Translations under genes and position numbers: made by a program
From: Caenimonas sedimenti
GTDB lineage: Bacteria > Pseudomonadota > Gammaproteobacteria > Burkholderiales > Burkholderiaceae_C
Direction of reading: 5' to 3'
Assembly (NCBI RefSeq): GCF_007833165.1
Contig: NZ_VOBQ01000017.1
Span: 1-64,000, forward strand
DNA: 64,000 nucleotides
In this document: one piece after another, positions 34,888-47,430 of the stretch
How the letters are laid out: each line of letters begins with the position of its first letter
Numbering within the stretch: position 1 is the first letter of the stretch
The notes under the pieces: generated by a model
The model's input: only the letters and a program-made list of their open reading frames with translations
Database searches by the model: none
What the model was told of the DNA's origin: nothing

Positions 34888-35490
34888 ATTCAGCCCGAAG
34901 GTCTTCGCGACCTGTGCCACTTGGCTTCGCAGAGCATCCAGTGTTAATGCTTGGTTGCAAATGACCAGGTCGGCGGCGGCCAGGCGCAGCGCGCGCGGGG
35001 CCTGGGCGGCGATGATGGCGCGTACCGCGTCCGGCTCGAGTGCGCTGCGCGTCACGACGCGGGCCACCTGCGTTTCGGGCTCGCAGTCGACCACCAGCAC
35101 GCGGTGCAGCTTCGCCCGCCAGCGGCCCGACTCCACCAGCAGCGGGATGTCGTAGACGATGCAGGGCATGCCGGCCGCCTCGGCTGCGGCTTCCTGGCGC
35201 TGCACTTCGGCGCCGACCAGCGGGTGGATGATGGCCTCCAGCTCCTTGCGGGAGGCGGGCTGCGAATAGGCCAGTTCGCGCATGCGGGCGCGGTCCAGGG
35301 CGCCAGAGGCGTCGATGAAACCGGCACCGAAGTGGGCGGCGATCGCGGGGACGGCGGCACCACCGGGTGCCGTGACGGCGCGCGAAATGGCATCTGCATC
35401 GATGGCTGCCGCGCCCATTTCGCGCAGCATTTCCAGCACCGTGCTCTTGCCGCTGCCGATGCCGCCGGTCAGGCCGATGCGCCAGGCCAT
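34885..35490 (-). CDS. coaE: Dephospho-CoA kinase
   Basis: Last step of coenzyme A synthesis, phosphorylating dephospho-CoA. 201 aa, normal length; P-loop GLTGGIGSGKSTV (residues 7-19), the acceptor region DADAISRAV and the lid RVVTRSALEPDAVRAII are present. It lies 10 nt after pilD. The stop codon is the first triplet of the three-hairpin repeat. Confidence 0.96.
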   Translation of the reverse strand: MAWRIGLTGGIGSGKSTVLEMLREMGAAAIDADAISRAVTAPGGAAVPAIAAHFGAGFIDASGALDRARMRELAYSQPASRKELEAIIHPLVGAEVQRQEAAAEAAGMPCIVYDIPLLVESGRWRAKLHRVLVVDCEPETQVARVVTRSALEPDAVRAIIAAQAPRALRLAAADLVICNQALTLDALRSQVAQVAKTFGLN

Positions 35491-35500
35491 GAATGCCGCG

Positions 35501-36439
35501 CTAAGGACTGCCGAAAGGGAAGGCGAAGGGGAACAGCGCGGGCACCCGCGCCGGTCCGATCACCAGGCAAACCAGGCCGGCACCTGCGAGGTAGGGGCCG
35601 AAGGGCATCGGCACCTCCTTGTTCGCGAGCTTGCCCACGACCAGCAGGATCACGCCGATGACAGCGCCCACCACGGACGACACGAGGATGATCGCCAGCA
35701 GGTAGTGCACGCCGAACCAGGCACCCAGGCCGGCCAGCAGCTTGAAGTCGCCATAGCCCATGCCCTCCTTGCCGGTCAGCAGCTTGAAGAGGTGGTAGAC
35801 GGACCAGAGCGCCAGATAACCGGCTGCGCCGCCCAGGACGGCGGACTGGAGCGGCACCGTCCACCCCGCGGCCGCGGCCAGGAGGCCCAGCCAGAGCAGC
35901 GGGTAGGTCAGGTCGTCGGGCAGCAGGAACGTGTCCATGTCGATGAGAAAGAGCCCGATCAGCAGGAAGGCGAACGCGGCCCAGGCGGCCGCCTGGGGGC
36001 TGAGCCCCCAGCGCCAGGCGCACAGCGCGAAGAAAGCGGCGGTCACCGTTTCGACGATGGGATAGCGTGGGCTGATCGGCTTGCCGCAGCCGGAGCACTT
36101 GCCCCGCAGCGCCAGCCAGCTGAAGACGGGAATGTTTTCGTACCAGCGGATCATGTGGCCGCAGTGCGGGCAACGCGAGCGCGGCTGGGCGAGAGAGAGC
36201 GGGGGCAAGGCTTCCAGCGCGTTGCCCATGGCCGCGGTTTCCGCGACCAGCCCCTTGGACGGCGGCCGTGCGAAGACCGCCTGGTGCGTCTGCGGATCGG
36301 CCAGCGTGGCGTGGATTTCCTTCCACCAGTCCCGGTCCATGACCTTCGGGAAGCGGTGGACCACCACATTCAGGAAGCTGCCGAAAAGCAGGCCGAAGAC
36401 GCCGGCGATCGCGGCGTCCACGGCGGGGAACACGAACAT
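35501..36439 (-). CDS. pilD: Type IV prepilin peptidase / N-methylase
   Basis: Cleaves and N-methylates prepilins at the inner membrane. The 312-aa polytopic protein has the four-Cys zinc motif RCPHCGHMIRW plus CSGCGKPIS (about residues 93-120), the first catalytic Asp in LFLIDMDTFLLPDDL and the second in GMGYGDFKLLAGLGAWFG. The start overlaps the pilC stop by one base (TGATG). Confidence 0.96.
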   Translation of the reverse strand: MFVFPAVDAAIAGVFGLLFGSFLNVVVHRFPKVMDRDWWKEIHATLADPQTHQAVFARPPSKGLVAETAAMGNALEALPPLSLAQPRSRCPHCGHMIRWYENIPVFSWLALRGKCSGCGKPISPRYPIVETVTAAFFALCAWRWGLSPQAAAWAAFAFLLIGLFLIDMDTFLLPDDLTYPLLWLGLLAAAAGWTVPLQSAVLGGAAGYLALWSVYHLFKLLTGKEGMGYGDFKLLAGLGAWFGVHYLLAIILVSSVVGAVIGVILLVVGKLANKEVPMPFGPYLAGAGLVCLVIGPARVPALFPFAFPFGSP

Positions 36440-37653
36440 CAGACGACTTGGCCGAGCTTGAAGATGGGCAGGTACATGGACACCACGATGCCGCCGATCA
36501 GGCCGCCCAGGAACACGATGATGATGGGCTCCATCAGGCTGGACAGGCCGGCCACCATGTCGTCGACCTCGGCTTCATAGAAGTCCGCGGCCTTGCCGAG
36601 CATGTGGTCGATGGAGCCCGATTCCTCGCCGATCGCGCACATCTGCAGCACCATGGACGGGAAGACGTTGGCGTTGGTCATCGCGGCCGTGAGGCTGGTG
36701 CCGGTGGAGACTTCCTGCTGGATCTTCTCGGTCGCGATCTGGTAGATGTAGTTGCCCGAGGCGCCACCGACGGAGTCGAGCGCTTCCACCAGCGGCACGC
36801 CGGCGGCGAACATGGTGGCCAGCGTGCGCGTCCAGCGCGCGATGACCGACTTGTAGACCAGGTCGCCGAACACCGGCAGCTTGAGCATCAGGCGGTCCAT
36901 GAAGATCTGCACCTTCTCGCTGCGCCGCCAGGCCTGCATGAAGAAGTAGAAGCCGCCGCCGAGGCCGCCGAAGATCAGCCACCACCACTTGACGAAGATC
37001 TCGCTGCAGGCGATCACGAACAGCGTGGGGGCGGGGAGGTCTGCGCCGAAGGAGGTGAATACCTCCTTGAACGCCGGGATCACGAAAATCATGATCACCG
37101 CCACCACGACGAAGGCCACGACGACCACCGCGATCGGGTACATCAGTGCCGACTTGATCTTGGACTTGATCGCCTCGGTCTTTTCCATGTAGGTCGCCAG
37201 CCGGTCCAGCAGGCTTTCCAGGATACCGGCCTGTTCGCCGGCTTCCACCAGGTTGCAGTACAGGTTGTCGAAGTACAGGGGGTACTTGCGGAATGCGGCC
37301 GACAGGGAGGTGCCGGTCTCGACGTCGGTCCGGACGTCGTTCAGCAGCTTGGTCACGCTGGCGTTCGCGTTGCCGCGGCCGACGATGTCGAAGGCTTGCA
37401 GCAGCGGCACGCCGGCTTTCATCATCGTCGCGAGCTGGCGCGTGAAGATGGCGATGTCCTTGGGCTTGATCCGCTTGCCGGAGCTCATCCGGCGCTTCTT
37501 GATCTTGGTCGGCGACACGCCCTGGCGCCGCAGGGCCGCCATGACCTGGTTCTCGCCGGCGGCCCGGGTCTCCCCGCGGACCTGCTTGCCGTTGCGGTCC
37601 TTGCCCTCCCACTCGAAGACGAACTCTGAAACCTTGGTAGCTGCCGTGGCCAT
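36439..37653 (-). CDS. pilC: Type IV pilus inner-membrane platform protein PilC
   Basis: The 404-aa polytopic platform for pilus assembly, with two cytoplasmic GspF-type domains. The first follows KPKDIAIFTRQLATMMKAGVP and the second is RWTRTLATMFAAGVPLVEAL, each ahead of hydrophobic segments. It interacts with PilB. It is 15 nt after pilB. Confidence 0.96.
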   Translation of the reverse strand: MATAATKVSEFVFEWEGKDRNGKQVRGETRAAGENQVMAALRRQGVSPTKIKKRRMSSGKRIKPKDIAIFTRQLATMMKAGVPLLQAFDIVGRGNANASVTKLLNDVRTDVETGTSLSAAFRKYPLYFDNLYCNLVEAGEQAGILESLLDRLATYMEKTEAIKSKIKSALMYPIAVVVVAFVVVAVIMIFVIPAFKEVFTSFGADLPAPTLFVIACSEIFVKWWWLIFGGLGGGFYFFMQAWRRSEKVQIFMDRLMLKLPVFGDLVYKSVIARWTRTLATMFAAGVPLVEALDSVGGASGNYIYQIATEKIQQEVSTGTSLTAAMTNANVFPSMVLQMCAIGEESGSIDHMLGKAADFYEAEVDDMVAGLSSLMEPIIIVFLGGLIGGIVVSMYLPIFKLGQVV

Positions 37654-37668
37654 AGTCAGGGACTCCTC

Positions 37669-39408
37669 TTATTCATTGGTGACGGCCAGCACTTCCTCGA
37701 GGGAAGTCAGGCCCTGCTTGACCTTCTGCAGGCCGGCTTGCCGCAGGCTGCGGACGCCTTCCTTGAGCGATTGCTCGGCGATGTCGATCGCGCTGCCGTC
37801 GGCCAGGATGATGCGCTGCATGTCCTCGCTGATCGGCATCACCTGGTAGATGCCGACCCGGCCCTTGTAGCCATTGTTGCAGGCGGAACAGCCGACCGGA
37901 TGGTAAGGCGTCCAGCTGCCGTCGACATCTTCTTCCGTGAAACCGGCGTCGATCAGGTTCTCGTAGGGGATGTCGGCCGGCTGCTTGCAATTGGGGCACA
38001 GGCGCCGCGCCAGGCGCTGCGCGGTGATCAGGATGACGCTGGAGGCGATGTTGAAGGGCGCGATGCCCATGTTGCGCATCCGCGTGAGCGTGGTCGGCGC
38101 GTCGTTCGTGTGCAGCGTGGACATCACCAGGTGGCCGGTCTGGGCGGCCTTGATGGCGATGTCCGCGGTTTCCAGGTCGCGGATTTCGCCGACCATGATG
38201 ATGTCCGGGTCCTGCCGCAGGAACGACTTGAGGGCGACCGCGAAGGTCAGGCCGGCCTTGTCGTTCACGTTGACCTGGTTCACCCCGGGCAGGTTGATTT
38301 CCGCCGGGTCTTCGGCCGTGGAGATGTTGATGCCCGGCTTGTTCAGCAGGTTCAGGCAGGTGTAGAGCGACACCGTCTTGCCGGAGCCGGTGGGGCCGGT
38401 GACCAGCACCATGCCGTAGGGCCGGCCGATGGCGTCGAGCAGTCGCTTCTTGTCTTCGGGCTCGTAGCCCAGGGCCTCGATGCCCACCTTGGCGGCGGCC
38501 GGGTCCAGGATCCGGATGACGATCTTCTCGCCGAACAGCGTGGGCAGGGTGCTGACCCGGAAATCGATCACGCGGTCGGGACCGACCTTGAGCTTCATCC
38601 GGCCGTCCTGCGGGACGCGCTTTTCGGAGATGTCCATGCGCGAGATCACCTTGACCCGCGAAGCCAGCTTGTCCTTGATGGCAACGGGGGGCGAGGCGAT
38701 CTCCCGCAGCTCGCCGTCCACCCGGAAGCGGACGCGGTAGGTGTGCTCGTAGGGTTCGAAGTGCAGGTCCGACGCGCGGGCGCCGATCGCGTCCAGCAGC
38801 ATCTTGTGCAGGAACTTGACGACCGGCGCGTCTTCGACGTCGGAGGTGGCGCCCTTGTCGTCCTCGTCGACGACCGCGCCGTCCATCGTCGATTCGTCGA
38901 ACTCGAAGTCCTCGCCGATGATGCTGTCCATGGCCTCCGTGGCCGTGGTGGCGTTGGCCTCCACCATCTTGGTCAGCTTGTCGTACTCGGCGATCACCCA
39001 GTCGACGCCCATCTGGGTGGCGAACTTGATCTTGTCGGCGGCCTGCTGGTCCGACGGGTCGGCCGTGGCGACGATCAGCCGGTTGTTGCGCTTGGACAGC
39101 ACCACCACCCGGTAAGCCACGCAGATCTTGTTGTCCAGCAGGTTGCGGGGCAGCCGCTGGATGTCGATGGCGTCGAGATCGAGCAGGGGCGCGCCGAAAG
39201 CGCTCGACATCGTGTGGGCCAGGTCCGAGGCCGACACCGCGCCCGAGCCGGTCAGTTCGGCGATGAAGCTGGTGCGGTTGGCCTGCGCCTTGCGGTAGAT
39301 CTCGTCGGCGGACTTCTGCCCCAGCTTGCCGGCGGAGACGAGCGCGCGCCCCAGCCCCGGCAGGGCGACGGAGGAGGCTTCAGCGGCGGCGGGATCGACA
39401 GCGGCCAT
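37669..39408 (-). CDS. pilB: Type IV pilus extension ATPase PilB
   Basis: Powers pilus extension. The 579-aa hexameric ATPase has an N-terminal MshE/PilZ-like domain (about 20-150), Walker A GPTGSGKTVSLYT (about residue 335), Asp and His boxes, Walker B IIMVGEIRDLETA and the zinc tetracysteine CPNCKQ...CSACNNGYKGR (about residues 470-520). No pilin gene is in the window. The 5' region 39409-39619 has no clear Shine-Dalgarno or sigma-54 site. Confidence 0.97.
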   Translation of the reverse strand: MAAVDPAAAEASSVALPGLGRALVSAGKLGQKSADEIYRKAQANRTSFIAELTGSGAVSASDLAHTMSSAFGAPLLDLDAIDIQRLPRNLLDNKICVAYRVVVLSKRNNRLIVATADPSDQQAADKIKFATQMGVDWVIAEYDKLTKMVEANATTATEAMDSIIGEDFEFDESTMDGAVVDEDDKGATSDVEDAPVVKFLHKMLLDAIGARASDLHFEPYEHTYRVRFRVDGELREIASPPVAIKDKLASRVKVISRMDISEKRVPQDGRMKLKVGPDRVIDFRVSTLPTLFGEKIVIRILDPAAAKVGIEALGYEPEDKKRLLDAIGRPYGMVLVTGPTGSGKTVSLYTCLNLLNKPGINISTAEDPAEINLPGVNQVNVNDKAGLTFAVALKSFLRQDPDIIMVGEIRDLETADIAIKAAQTGHLVMSTLHTNDAPTTLTRMRNMGIAPFNIASSVILITAQRLARRLCPNCKQPADIPYENLIDAGFTEEDVDGSWTPYHPVGCSACNNGYKGRVGIYQVMPISEDMQRIILADGSAIDIAEQSLKEGVRSLRQAGLQKVKQGLTSLEEVLAVTNE

Positions 39409-39521
39409 TAACTGCGAGGTTCTCTGCGGAGTTCGCTACGGGGTTCGGGCACGAAAAAACAACGCCTCGTGGAGGACAGCATTCACCTATCATCGCCAAA
39501 AGCAGAGCTGCTGTAAATGCG

Positions 39522-39555
39522 TCCACCCCCGAACTGGGCCCCGCAGTTGGGTGGA
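39522..39555. promoter_or_regulatory. Hairpin between tRNA-Pro and pilB
   Basis: TCCACCC (39522-39528) pairs with GGGTGGA (39549-39555), and AACTG (39532-39536) with CAGTT (39544-39548), with a 3-nt bulge and 7-nt loop. There is no T-run. It may end the tRNA transcript with Rho or separate it from pilB. Confidence 0.45.
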
Positions 39556-39619
39556 TGTCACGCGAGTGCGCCAAAGCGCACCACGGCCAAGCGGATGAAG
39601 GACCAGGAAATGGAAAAAC

Positions 39620-39696
39620 TGGTCGGGGTGAGAGGATTCGAACCTCCGGCCTCTACGTCCCGAACGTAGCGCTCTACCAGGCTAAGCTACACCCCG
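39620..39696 (-). tRNA. tRNA-Pro (anticodon CGG)
   Basis: A 77-nt cloverleaf on the reverse strand. The 7-bp acceptor stem CGGGGTG/CACCCCG, D-arm with AGCCTGGTAGAGC, anticodon stem CTACG/CGTAG around loop TTCGGGA (anticodon CGG, reading CCG), and T-arm with GGTTCGAATCC are complete, and CCA is encoded. It lies between ispB and pilB. Confidence 0.97.
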
Positions 39697-39729
39697 ATGG
39701 TGCCGCGGGACGCCGCGCGCTGATGGGAG

Positions 39730-40713
39730 TCAGTGGCGGCGCTGCAGCAGCGAAGCCGCCAATTGTACCAAACCGTCCGCATGCGAATTCGGGGGCAGTT
39801 GTTCGGCGGCCTGGATGGCACGCCGGGCCTCGGTCGCCGCGGCATCCCGGGCGACGTCGAGCGAGCCGGTTTCCCTGACCACCGCAACGATGCGTTCCAG
39901 CTCGTGGAGCGCTCCCGTCTCCACGGCCTGGCGGATCAGGGTGGTCTGTTCCGGCGAGCCGCGCCGCATGGCGGCGATCAGGGGCAGGGTGACCTTGCCT
40001 TCGCGCAGGTCGTCCCCCAGGTTCTTGCCCATCTCCTCGGCGTCGCCGTCATAGTCCAGCACATCGTCGATGACCTGGAAAGCGGTCCCCAGCGCCTGGC
40101 CATAGGTGGCGCAGGCCTGTTCGATGGCAGCTGGCGCGCCGGCCAGCACGGCCCCCAGGCGGGCGCTCGCTTCGAACAGCTTGGCGGTCTTCGAGCGGAT
40201 GACCTGCAGGTAGGCGGCCTCGTCCAGCGCCGGGTCATGCATGTTCATCAGCTGCATGACCTCGCCCTCGGCGATGACGTTGGTGGCGTCCGCCAGGATC
40301 TCCATGATCCGCACGTCATGCGCGTCCAGCATCATCTGGAAGGCGCGCGAATAGAGGAAGTCGCCCACCAGCACGCTCGCGGGGTTGCCGAAATGCTGGT
40401 TGGCGGTCGGCCGGCCCCGCCGGAGCGTGGAATCGTCCACCACGTCGTCGTGCAGCAGCGTCGCCGTATGGATGAATTCGACCACCGCCGCCAGGTTGTG
40501 GCGCTGGGTGCCGCGGTAGCCCAGGGCGCCGCACACCAGCAGCAGCAGGGCGGGCCGCAGGCGCTTGCCGCCCGAGGAGATGATGTAGCGCGACACCTGG
40601 CCGACCAGCGGGACGCCGGAGTCCAGGCGGCGGCCGATCACCGCGTCGACCTCGCGCATGTCGTCAGCGATCAGGGAAAGTACGGAGGACGCGGTGGCGG
40701 CAGGGTCGGTCAA
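39730..40713 (-). CDS. ispB: Polyprenyl (octaprenyl) diphosphate synthase
   Basis: Makes the long isoprenoid side chain of ubiquinone. Two Asp-rich motifs are visible: [15 protein letters not shown] (first) and [12 protein letters not shown] (second), with [12 protein letters not shown] near the N-terminus. From TTG 40713 the protein is 327 aa, the usual size. TTG is chosen because a perfect TATAAT (40739-40744, reverse strand) would start transcription near 40732, after the alternative GTG 40782. Divergent from rplU, the standard arrangement. Confidence 0.93.
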   Translation of the reverse strand: MTDPAATASSVLSLIADDMREVDAVIGRRLDSGVPLVGQVSRYIISSGGKRLRPALLLLVCGALGYRGTQRHNLAAVVEFIHTATLLHDDVVDDSTLRRGRPTANQHFGNPASVLVGDFLYSRAFQMMLDAHDVRIMEILADATNVIAEGEVMQLMNMHDPALDEAAYLQVIRSKTAKLFEASARLGAVLAGAPAAIEQACATYGQALGTAFQVIDDVLDYDGDAEEMGKNLGDDLREGKVTLPLIAAMRRGSPEQTTLIRQAVETGALHELERIVAVVRETGSLDVARDAAATEARRAIQAAEQLPPNSHADGLVQLAASLLQRRH

Positions 40714-40738
40714 GTCGGGCTTCGCGGAAGGTTGCCGG

Positions 40739-40744
40739 ATTATA
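40739..40744 (-). promoter_or_regulatory. ispB -10 (TATAAT)
   Basis: A perfect TATAAT on the reverse strand, about 25 nt before the preferred TTG start of ispB. No clear -35 is seen. Confidence 0.55.
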
Positions 40745-40805
40745 GGAATGACCTCGTGCGCTCTTCGCCGCCCCGGACCCACTCTCGGGCATGGACCGCA
40801 ACCTA

Positions 40806-40814
40806 TGCTAAAAT
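40806..40814 (+). promoter_or_regulatory. rplU-rpmA extended -10 promoter
   Basis: TGCTAAAAT fits the extended -10 form. Transcription would start near 40821, leaving a leader of about 65 nt with a small hairpin TCCGGA-AATCCG-TCCGGA (about 40824-40841). Confidence 0.55.
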
Positions 40815-40885
40815 CTTGGGCTTTCCGGAAATCCGTCCGGAGGAATCGTCGACCCTCTCGGGTCGCCCCTATTCAAGAGGTCACT

Positions 40886-41197
40886 ATGTACGCGGTCATA
40901 AAAACCGGAGGCAAGCAGTATCGTGTTGCTTCCGGCGACAAGATCAAAGTAGAACAGATTACTGCGGACATCGGCCAGGAAATCACCTTCGATCAGGTGC
41001 TCGCAGTCGGAACCGGCGGCGACCTGAAGATCGGTGTCCCCCTGGTATCCGGTGCCACGGTCATCGCCACGGTTGTGGCACACGGCAAGCACGACAAGGT
41101 CCGCATCTTCAAGATGCGCCGCCGCAAGCACTACCAGAAGCATCAAGGGCATCGCCAGCAGTACACCGAACTGCAAATCGGCGCGATCGCCGGCTGA
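40886..41197 (+). CDS. rplU: 50S ribosomal protein L21
   Basis: 103 aa, the standard length. It starts [14 protein letters not shown] and has the conserved basic block [19 protein letters not shown] (about residues 72-90) that binds 23S rRNA. The first gene of rplU-rpmA, with the promoter at 40806. Confidence 0.98.
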   Translation: MYAVIKTGGKQYRVASGDKIKVEQITADIGQEITFDQVLAVGTGGDLKIGVPLVSGATVIATVVAHGKHDKVRIFKMRRRKHYQKHQGHRQQYTELQIGAIAG

Positions 41198-41213
41198 TCC
41201 AGGAGCAACGGAC

Positions 41214-41474
41214 ATGGCACAGAAAAAAGGCGGCGGCTCTACGCGAAACGGGCGCGATTCCCAGCCCAAGATGCTGGGTGTCAAGGCCTTCGGCGGCGAA
41301 CTCATCAGCGCCGGCTCCATCATCGTGCGCCAGCGCGGCACCAAGTTCCACCCCGGCGTCAATGTCGGCCTGGGCCGGGACCACACGCTGTTCGCCCTGG
41401 TGGACGGCCACGTGAAATTCCAGGTCAAGGGTTCGCTGAACAAGCAGACGGTCAACGTCGTCCCGGCCCAAAGC

Positions 41475-41477
<3 letters not shown>
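41214..41477 (+). CDS. rpmA: 50S ribosomal protein L27
   Basis: 87 aa. The N-terminal [17 protein letters not shown] reaches the peptidyl-transferase centre, and [19 protein letters not shown] is conserved. No N-terminal cleavage motif is present. It is 16 nt after rplU. The stop codon overlaps a candidate extended -10 for obgE. Confidence 0.98.
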
Positions 41478-43755
<2,278 letters not shown>

Positions 43756-43762
43756 GAAAGCG

Positions 43763-44263
43763 TCAGCGGGCGCCGAAGCGCCGATTGACCGGGGCGCGCA
43801 AGTCCTCGACGATCTGCCGGGCCGACCCGTTCGGGGAATGCCCCATGCACGCGCCCTGGCGCGCCACCTGCAGGCTGGTCCGCTCGTGCCGGCCACGCTG
43901 CAGGGGCACCCATTCCGCGCCAGGTGCAGGCACCCAGCCCTTGTCGGGGTCGTGCCGCGCATACACCTTCACGTCACCACTGTTGCACCGGATGCCCTCG
44001 TAGAGCGCATTCAGCGCGCCACTGTCGTTGCGGGCGACCAGGACGTAGCGCACGATGGCGTCGGGCCCGATCGAGAACGACTCCGGGTCCACGCCGAACT
44101 GCAGGCTGCTGCCCCGCACTTCGAGCATGATCAGGCCCGTGGTGCGCAGGGCCGGCGGGCGGGGCGCTTCCACTTCCTTCCAGTCAGGGTCGGCCGGCAG
44201 CACCTGGGCGATCGCGCCGGTGCTCGCGAAGGCAATCGCCAGCAGCCATCGCTCAAAGCGCAT
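43763..44263 (-). CDS. CNP1-like family exported protein
   Basis: A 166-aa protein with a Sec signal ([20 protein letters not shown]). It has the CNP1 family layout: [36 protein letters not shown] and the end region with WVPLQRG. Two Cys are conserved. Family members are found mainly in betaproteobacteria; the function is unknown. It overlaps the end of rppH by 11 nt. Confidence 0.85.
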   Translation of the reverse strand: MRFERWLLAIAFASTGAIAQVLPADPDWKEVEAPRPPALRTTGLIMLEVRGSSLQFGVDPESFSIGPDAIVRYVLVARNDSGALNALYEGIRCNSGDVKVYARHDPDKGWVPAPGAEWVPLQRGRHERTSLQVARQGACMGHSPNGSARQIVEDLRAPVNRRFGAR

Positions 44264-44894
44264 GCTTGCCCTTCACGAAGGCCGCTTGCGGATTCGGTTC
44301 GAAGCTGGCGCCCGGCGGCAGTTCCATCGCCGGCCCCGGCAGCATGCCGCCGCCATCGTGGCCCAGGTGGTCGTGCTCGCGGGCGCGCATGCCGCTGCGG
44401 AGGTAGCGGTTGCGGTGGTCGTTGCGCGGCAGATAGCGGGCCAGTTCGCGCAGCGCCATCTCATACACGCCGCGCTTGAACTCCACCACCACGTCGAGCG
44501 GCACCCAATAGTCGTTCCAGCGCCAGGCATCGAACTCGGGGTGATTGGTGGCGCGCAGGTTGAGGTTCCAGTCCTGCCCGGTCAGCTGCAGCAGGAACCA
44601 GATCTGCTTCTGGCCCTTGTAGTGTCCGCGCGCGTCGCGGCGGATGTACCGCTCGGGCACTTCGTAGCGCAGCCAGTCGCGCGTGCGCGCGACGATGCGG
44701 ACATGCTCCGGCATCAACCCGACTTCCTCGTGCAGTTCCCGGAACATGGCCTGTTCGGGGCTTTCGCCGCGATCGATGCCGCCTTGCGGAAACTGCCAGC
44801 TGTGTGTCCGGATCCGCTTGCCCCAGAACACCTGGTTTTTCTGGTTGAGCAGGATGATGCCGACGTTAGGCCTGAAGCCGTCCCGGTCAAGCAT
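44253..44894 (-). CDS. rppH: RNA pyrophosphohydrolase (Nudix)
   Basis: Removes pyrophosphate from mRNA 5' ends to start decay. The 213-aa protein starts [17 protein letters not shown], matching the family; the Nudix box [17 protein letters not shown] plus HEEVGL is complete, and [11 protein letters not shown] is conserved. The C-terminal 50 residues are non-conserved and Gly/His-rich. ATG 44894 is chosen by homology and the GGGG upstream; a longer frame is possible. Confidence 0.94.
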   Translation of the reverse strand: MLDRDGFRPNVGIILLNQKNQVFWGKRIRTHSWQFPQGGIDRGESPEQAMFRELHEEVGLMPEHVRIVARTRDWLRYEVPERYIRRDARGHYKGQKQIWFLLQLTGQDWNLNLRATNHPEFDAWRWNDYWVPLDVVVEFKRGVYEMALRELARYLPRNDHRNRYLRSGMRAREHDHLGHDGGGMLPGPAMELPPGASFEPNPQAAFVKGKHAL

Positions 44895-44986
44895 AATCTG
44901 ACCCCAAATCTTTGAACTGAGTTCATTATGCACGGCGCCCCTGCGCGCTGGAAGGGCTCAGTCACCCAATCTCCCTGCGCAGATTC

Positions 44987-46729
44987 ATGAAAGCCTCCCA
45001 GTTCCTCATTTCCACGCTCAAGGAAGCACCCGCCGATGCCGAGGTGGCCAGCCACCGGCTGATGATGCGCGCCGGCATGATCAAGAAGCTGGGCGCCGGC
45101 ATCTACACGTACATGCCCATGGGCCTGCGCGTGATCCGCAAGGTCGAGGCGATCGTGCGCGAGGAGATGAACCGCGCCGGCGCGGTGGAGCTCACCATGC
45201 CCGTGGTGCAGCCGGCCGAGCTGTGGCAGGAAAGCGGCCGGTTCCAGGCCTACGGGCCGGAACTGTTGCGCATCAAGGACCGGCACGAGCGCGATTTCGT
45301 CGTGCAGCCCACCAGTGAAGAGGCGATCACCGACATCGGCCGGCAGGAACTGCGCAGCTACCGACAGCTGCCGAAGAACCTGTACCAGATCCAGACGAAG
45401 TTCCGCGACGAACGCCGGCCCCGCTTCGGCCTGATGCGTGGCCGTGAGTTCGTGATGAAGGATGCCTACAGCTTCGATCGCGACCTCGAAGCCGCGAAGC
45501 GGAGCTACCAGCAGATGGGCCAGGCCTACCGCGCCATCTTCGACCGTTTCGGCCTGCGCTATCGCGCCGTGGCGGCGGACAGCGGCGCCATCGGCGGCGA
45601 CGTCAGCCAGGAATTCCAGGTGATCGCCGCGACCGGAGAGGACGCCATCGTCTATTGCCCGGACAGCGAGTACGCGGCCAACATGGAGAAGGCCGAGGCG
45701 CTCGCGCCGGCGGGCCCGCGGGCGGCTGCGGCCCAGGCGATGACCCGCGTGCCCACCCCGGGCAAGGCCACCTGCGAGGACGTCGCGCAGCTCTTGGGCG
45801 TGGCGTTGACCACGACCGTCAAGTCGCTGGTGCTGGCGACCGACCAGCACGACGACAGGGGCAACGTCGTGAAGACGCAAGTCTGGCTGCTGCTGGTGCG
45901 GGGCGACCACGGCTTGAACGAGATCAAGGCAGGCAAGGTGCCGGGGCTGGACGGCTTCCGCTTCGCGACGGTGCCGGAGATCGAGGCGCACTTCGGAACG
46001 AAGCCCGGCTACCTGGGCCCGATCGGCCTGAAGCAGCCGGTGAAGATCGTGGCCGACCGCGAGGTGGCGCTGATGGCCGACTGGATCTGCGGCGCCAACG
46101 AGGAGGACTACCACCTCACCGGCGTGAACTGGGGCCGGGACCTGCCGGAGCCGGACACCGTGGCCGACCTGCGCAACGTGGTCGAGGGCGACCTGTCGCC
46201 CGACGGCAAGGGCCGGCTCGCCATCGAGCGCGGCATCGAAGTCGGCCATATCTTCGTGCTGGGCACCAAGTACAGCGTGCCGATGAATGCCACGTTCCTG
46301 GACGAGGATGGCAAGCCGAAGCCTTTCCAGATGGGGTGCTACGGCATCGGCATCACGCGGCTGCCGGCGGCCGCCATCGAACAGAACAACGACGAGCGCG
46401 GCATCATCTGGCCCGACGCCATCGCCCCGTTCACGGTGGTGCTGTGCCCGATCGGCATGGACCGCAGCGCTGACGTGAAGGCGGCCGCGGAAAAGCTGCA
46501 CGATGAGCTGGCCGCCGCCGGCATCGACGTCATGCTCGATGACCGGGGCGAACGCCCCGGCGCGATGTTCGCCGACTGGGAATTGATCGGCGTGCCGCAC
46601 CGCGTGGTGATCTCCGATCGCGGCTTGAAGGAAGGCCAGCTGGAATACCAGCACCGGCGCGACACGGCGGCCAGCAAGGTGGCGGTGGGCGAGGTGCTGG
46701 ACTTCCTGCGGGGTCGGCTGGCGGCGTGA
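44987..46729 (+). CDS. proS: Prolyl-tRNA synthetase (bacterial type)
   Basis: Class II synthetase charging tRNA-Pro. The 580-aa protein has motif 2 [17 protein letters not shown], the INS editing domain (about 225-400: editing of Ala-tRNA-Pro), motif 3 [17 protein letters not shown] and the C-terminal anticodon domain. Its window partner tRNA-Pro(CGG) is about 5 kb away. It overlaps the downstream transglycosylase (GTGA). Confidence 0.97.
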   Translation: MKASQFLISTLKEAPADAEVASHRLMMRAGMIKKLGAGIYTYMPMGLRVIRKVEAIVREEMNRAGAVELTMPVVQPAELWQESGRFQAYGPELLRIKDRHERDFVVQPTSEEAITDIGRQELRSYRQLPKNLYQIQTKFRDERRPRFGLMRGREFVMKDAYSFDRDLEAAKRSYQQMGQAYRAIFDRFGLRYRAVAADSGAIGGDVSQEFQVIAATGEDAIVYCPDSEYAANMEKAEALAPAGPRAAAAQAMTRVPTPGKATCEDVAQLLGVALTTTVKSLVLATDQHDDRGNVVKTQVWLLLVRGDHGLNEIKAGKVPGLDGFRFATVPEIEAHFGTKPGYLGPIGLKQPVKIVADREVALMADWICGANEEDYHLTGVNWGRDLPEPDTVADLRNVVEGDLSPDGKGRLAIERGIEVGHIFVLGTKYSVPMNATFLDEDGKPKPFQMGCYGIGITRLPAAAIEQNNDERGIIWPDAIAPFTVVLCPIGMDRSADVKAAAEKLHDELAAAGIDVMLDDRGERPGAMFADWELIGVPHRVVISDRGLKEGQLEYQHRRDTAASKVAVGEVLDFLRGRLAA

Positions 46730-47421
46730 TCCGGCGGCGCCGCTGGATCGCGTCGGCGCTGGGCGGCGCCGGACTCTGGTCGCTGGGCGCGAGCCCGGCG
46801 CGCGCGGGCGGCCAGCTCGAGGAGCCCCTGGTCGACTCGATCCGCACCGCGCTCAGTTCGGCCGTGGCCAACAGCGCGCCGCCGATCCCCGAGTTCGCGA
46901 GCCTCGAGGCGCGCCTGACCTACCTGCGCTGGCTCGGCGCCATGAGCGCACGGCTGCAGAGGCGCAAGCCCTCCTGGCAGGAGCGCAAGGAATTCCTGCA
47001 GACCGTCTGGTACGAGAGCCGGCGCGCCGGCCTCGACACCCAGCTCGTGCTCGGCCTGATCCAGGTGGAGAGTGCCTTCCGCAAATTCGCGGTGAGCCCG
47101 GTGGGCGCCCGCGGCTACATGCAGGTCATGCCGTTCTGGACCCGCGTCATCGGCGACGGGGACGTCTCCAAGCTGTTCCACATGCAGACCAACCTGCGGT
47201 TCGGCTGCGTCATCCTGCGCCACTACCTCGACCGCGAGCGGGGCGACCTCTACATGGCGCTCGGACGCTACAACGGCAGCCGGGGCCAGCCGCAATATCC
47301 CAATGCGGTGTTCGCCGCCGCGCGCAACTGGCAGTTCGACATGCAGCCCGGCGTCATCCCGGAGAGGTCGCCGGACCCATCGAAACCGAGCGAACGGGTT
47401 CCCGGCGGGCCGGGGGGCTGA
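46726..47421 (+). CDS. Lytic transglycosylase (SLT family)
   Basis: A 231-aa exported peptidoglycan lyase. It starts with GTG 46726 inside the proS stop and has a Tat-like N-terminus ([21 protein letters not shown]...ARA). The SLT domain holds [20 protein letters not shown] with the catalytic Glu, then [14 protein letters not shown] and [13 protein letters not shown]. The C-terminal 25 residues are Pro-rich. Confidence 0.92.
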   Translation: MIRRRRWIASALGGAGLWSLGASPARAGGQLEEPLVDSIRTALSSAVANSAPPIPEFASLEARLTYLRWLGAMSARLQRRKPSWQERKEFLQTVWYESRRAGLDTQLVLGLIQVESAFRKFAVSPVGARGYMQVMPFWTRVIGDGDVSKLFHMQTNLRFGCVILRHYLDRERGDLYMALGRYNGSRGQPQYPNAVFAAARNWQFDMQPGVIPERSPDPSKPSERVPGGPGG

Positions 47422-47430
47422 GGGGCCCGG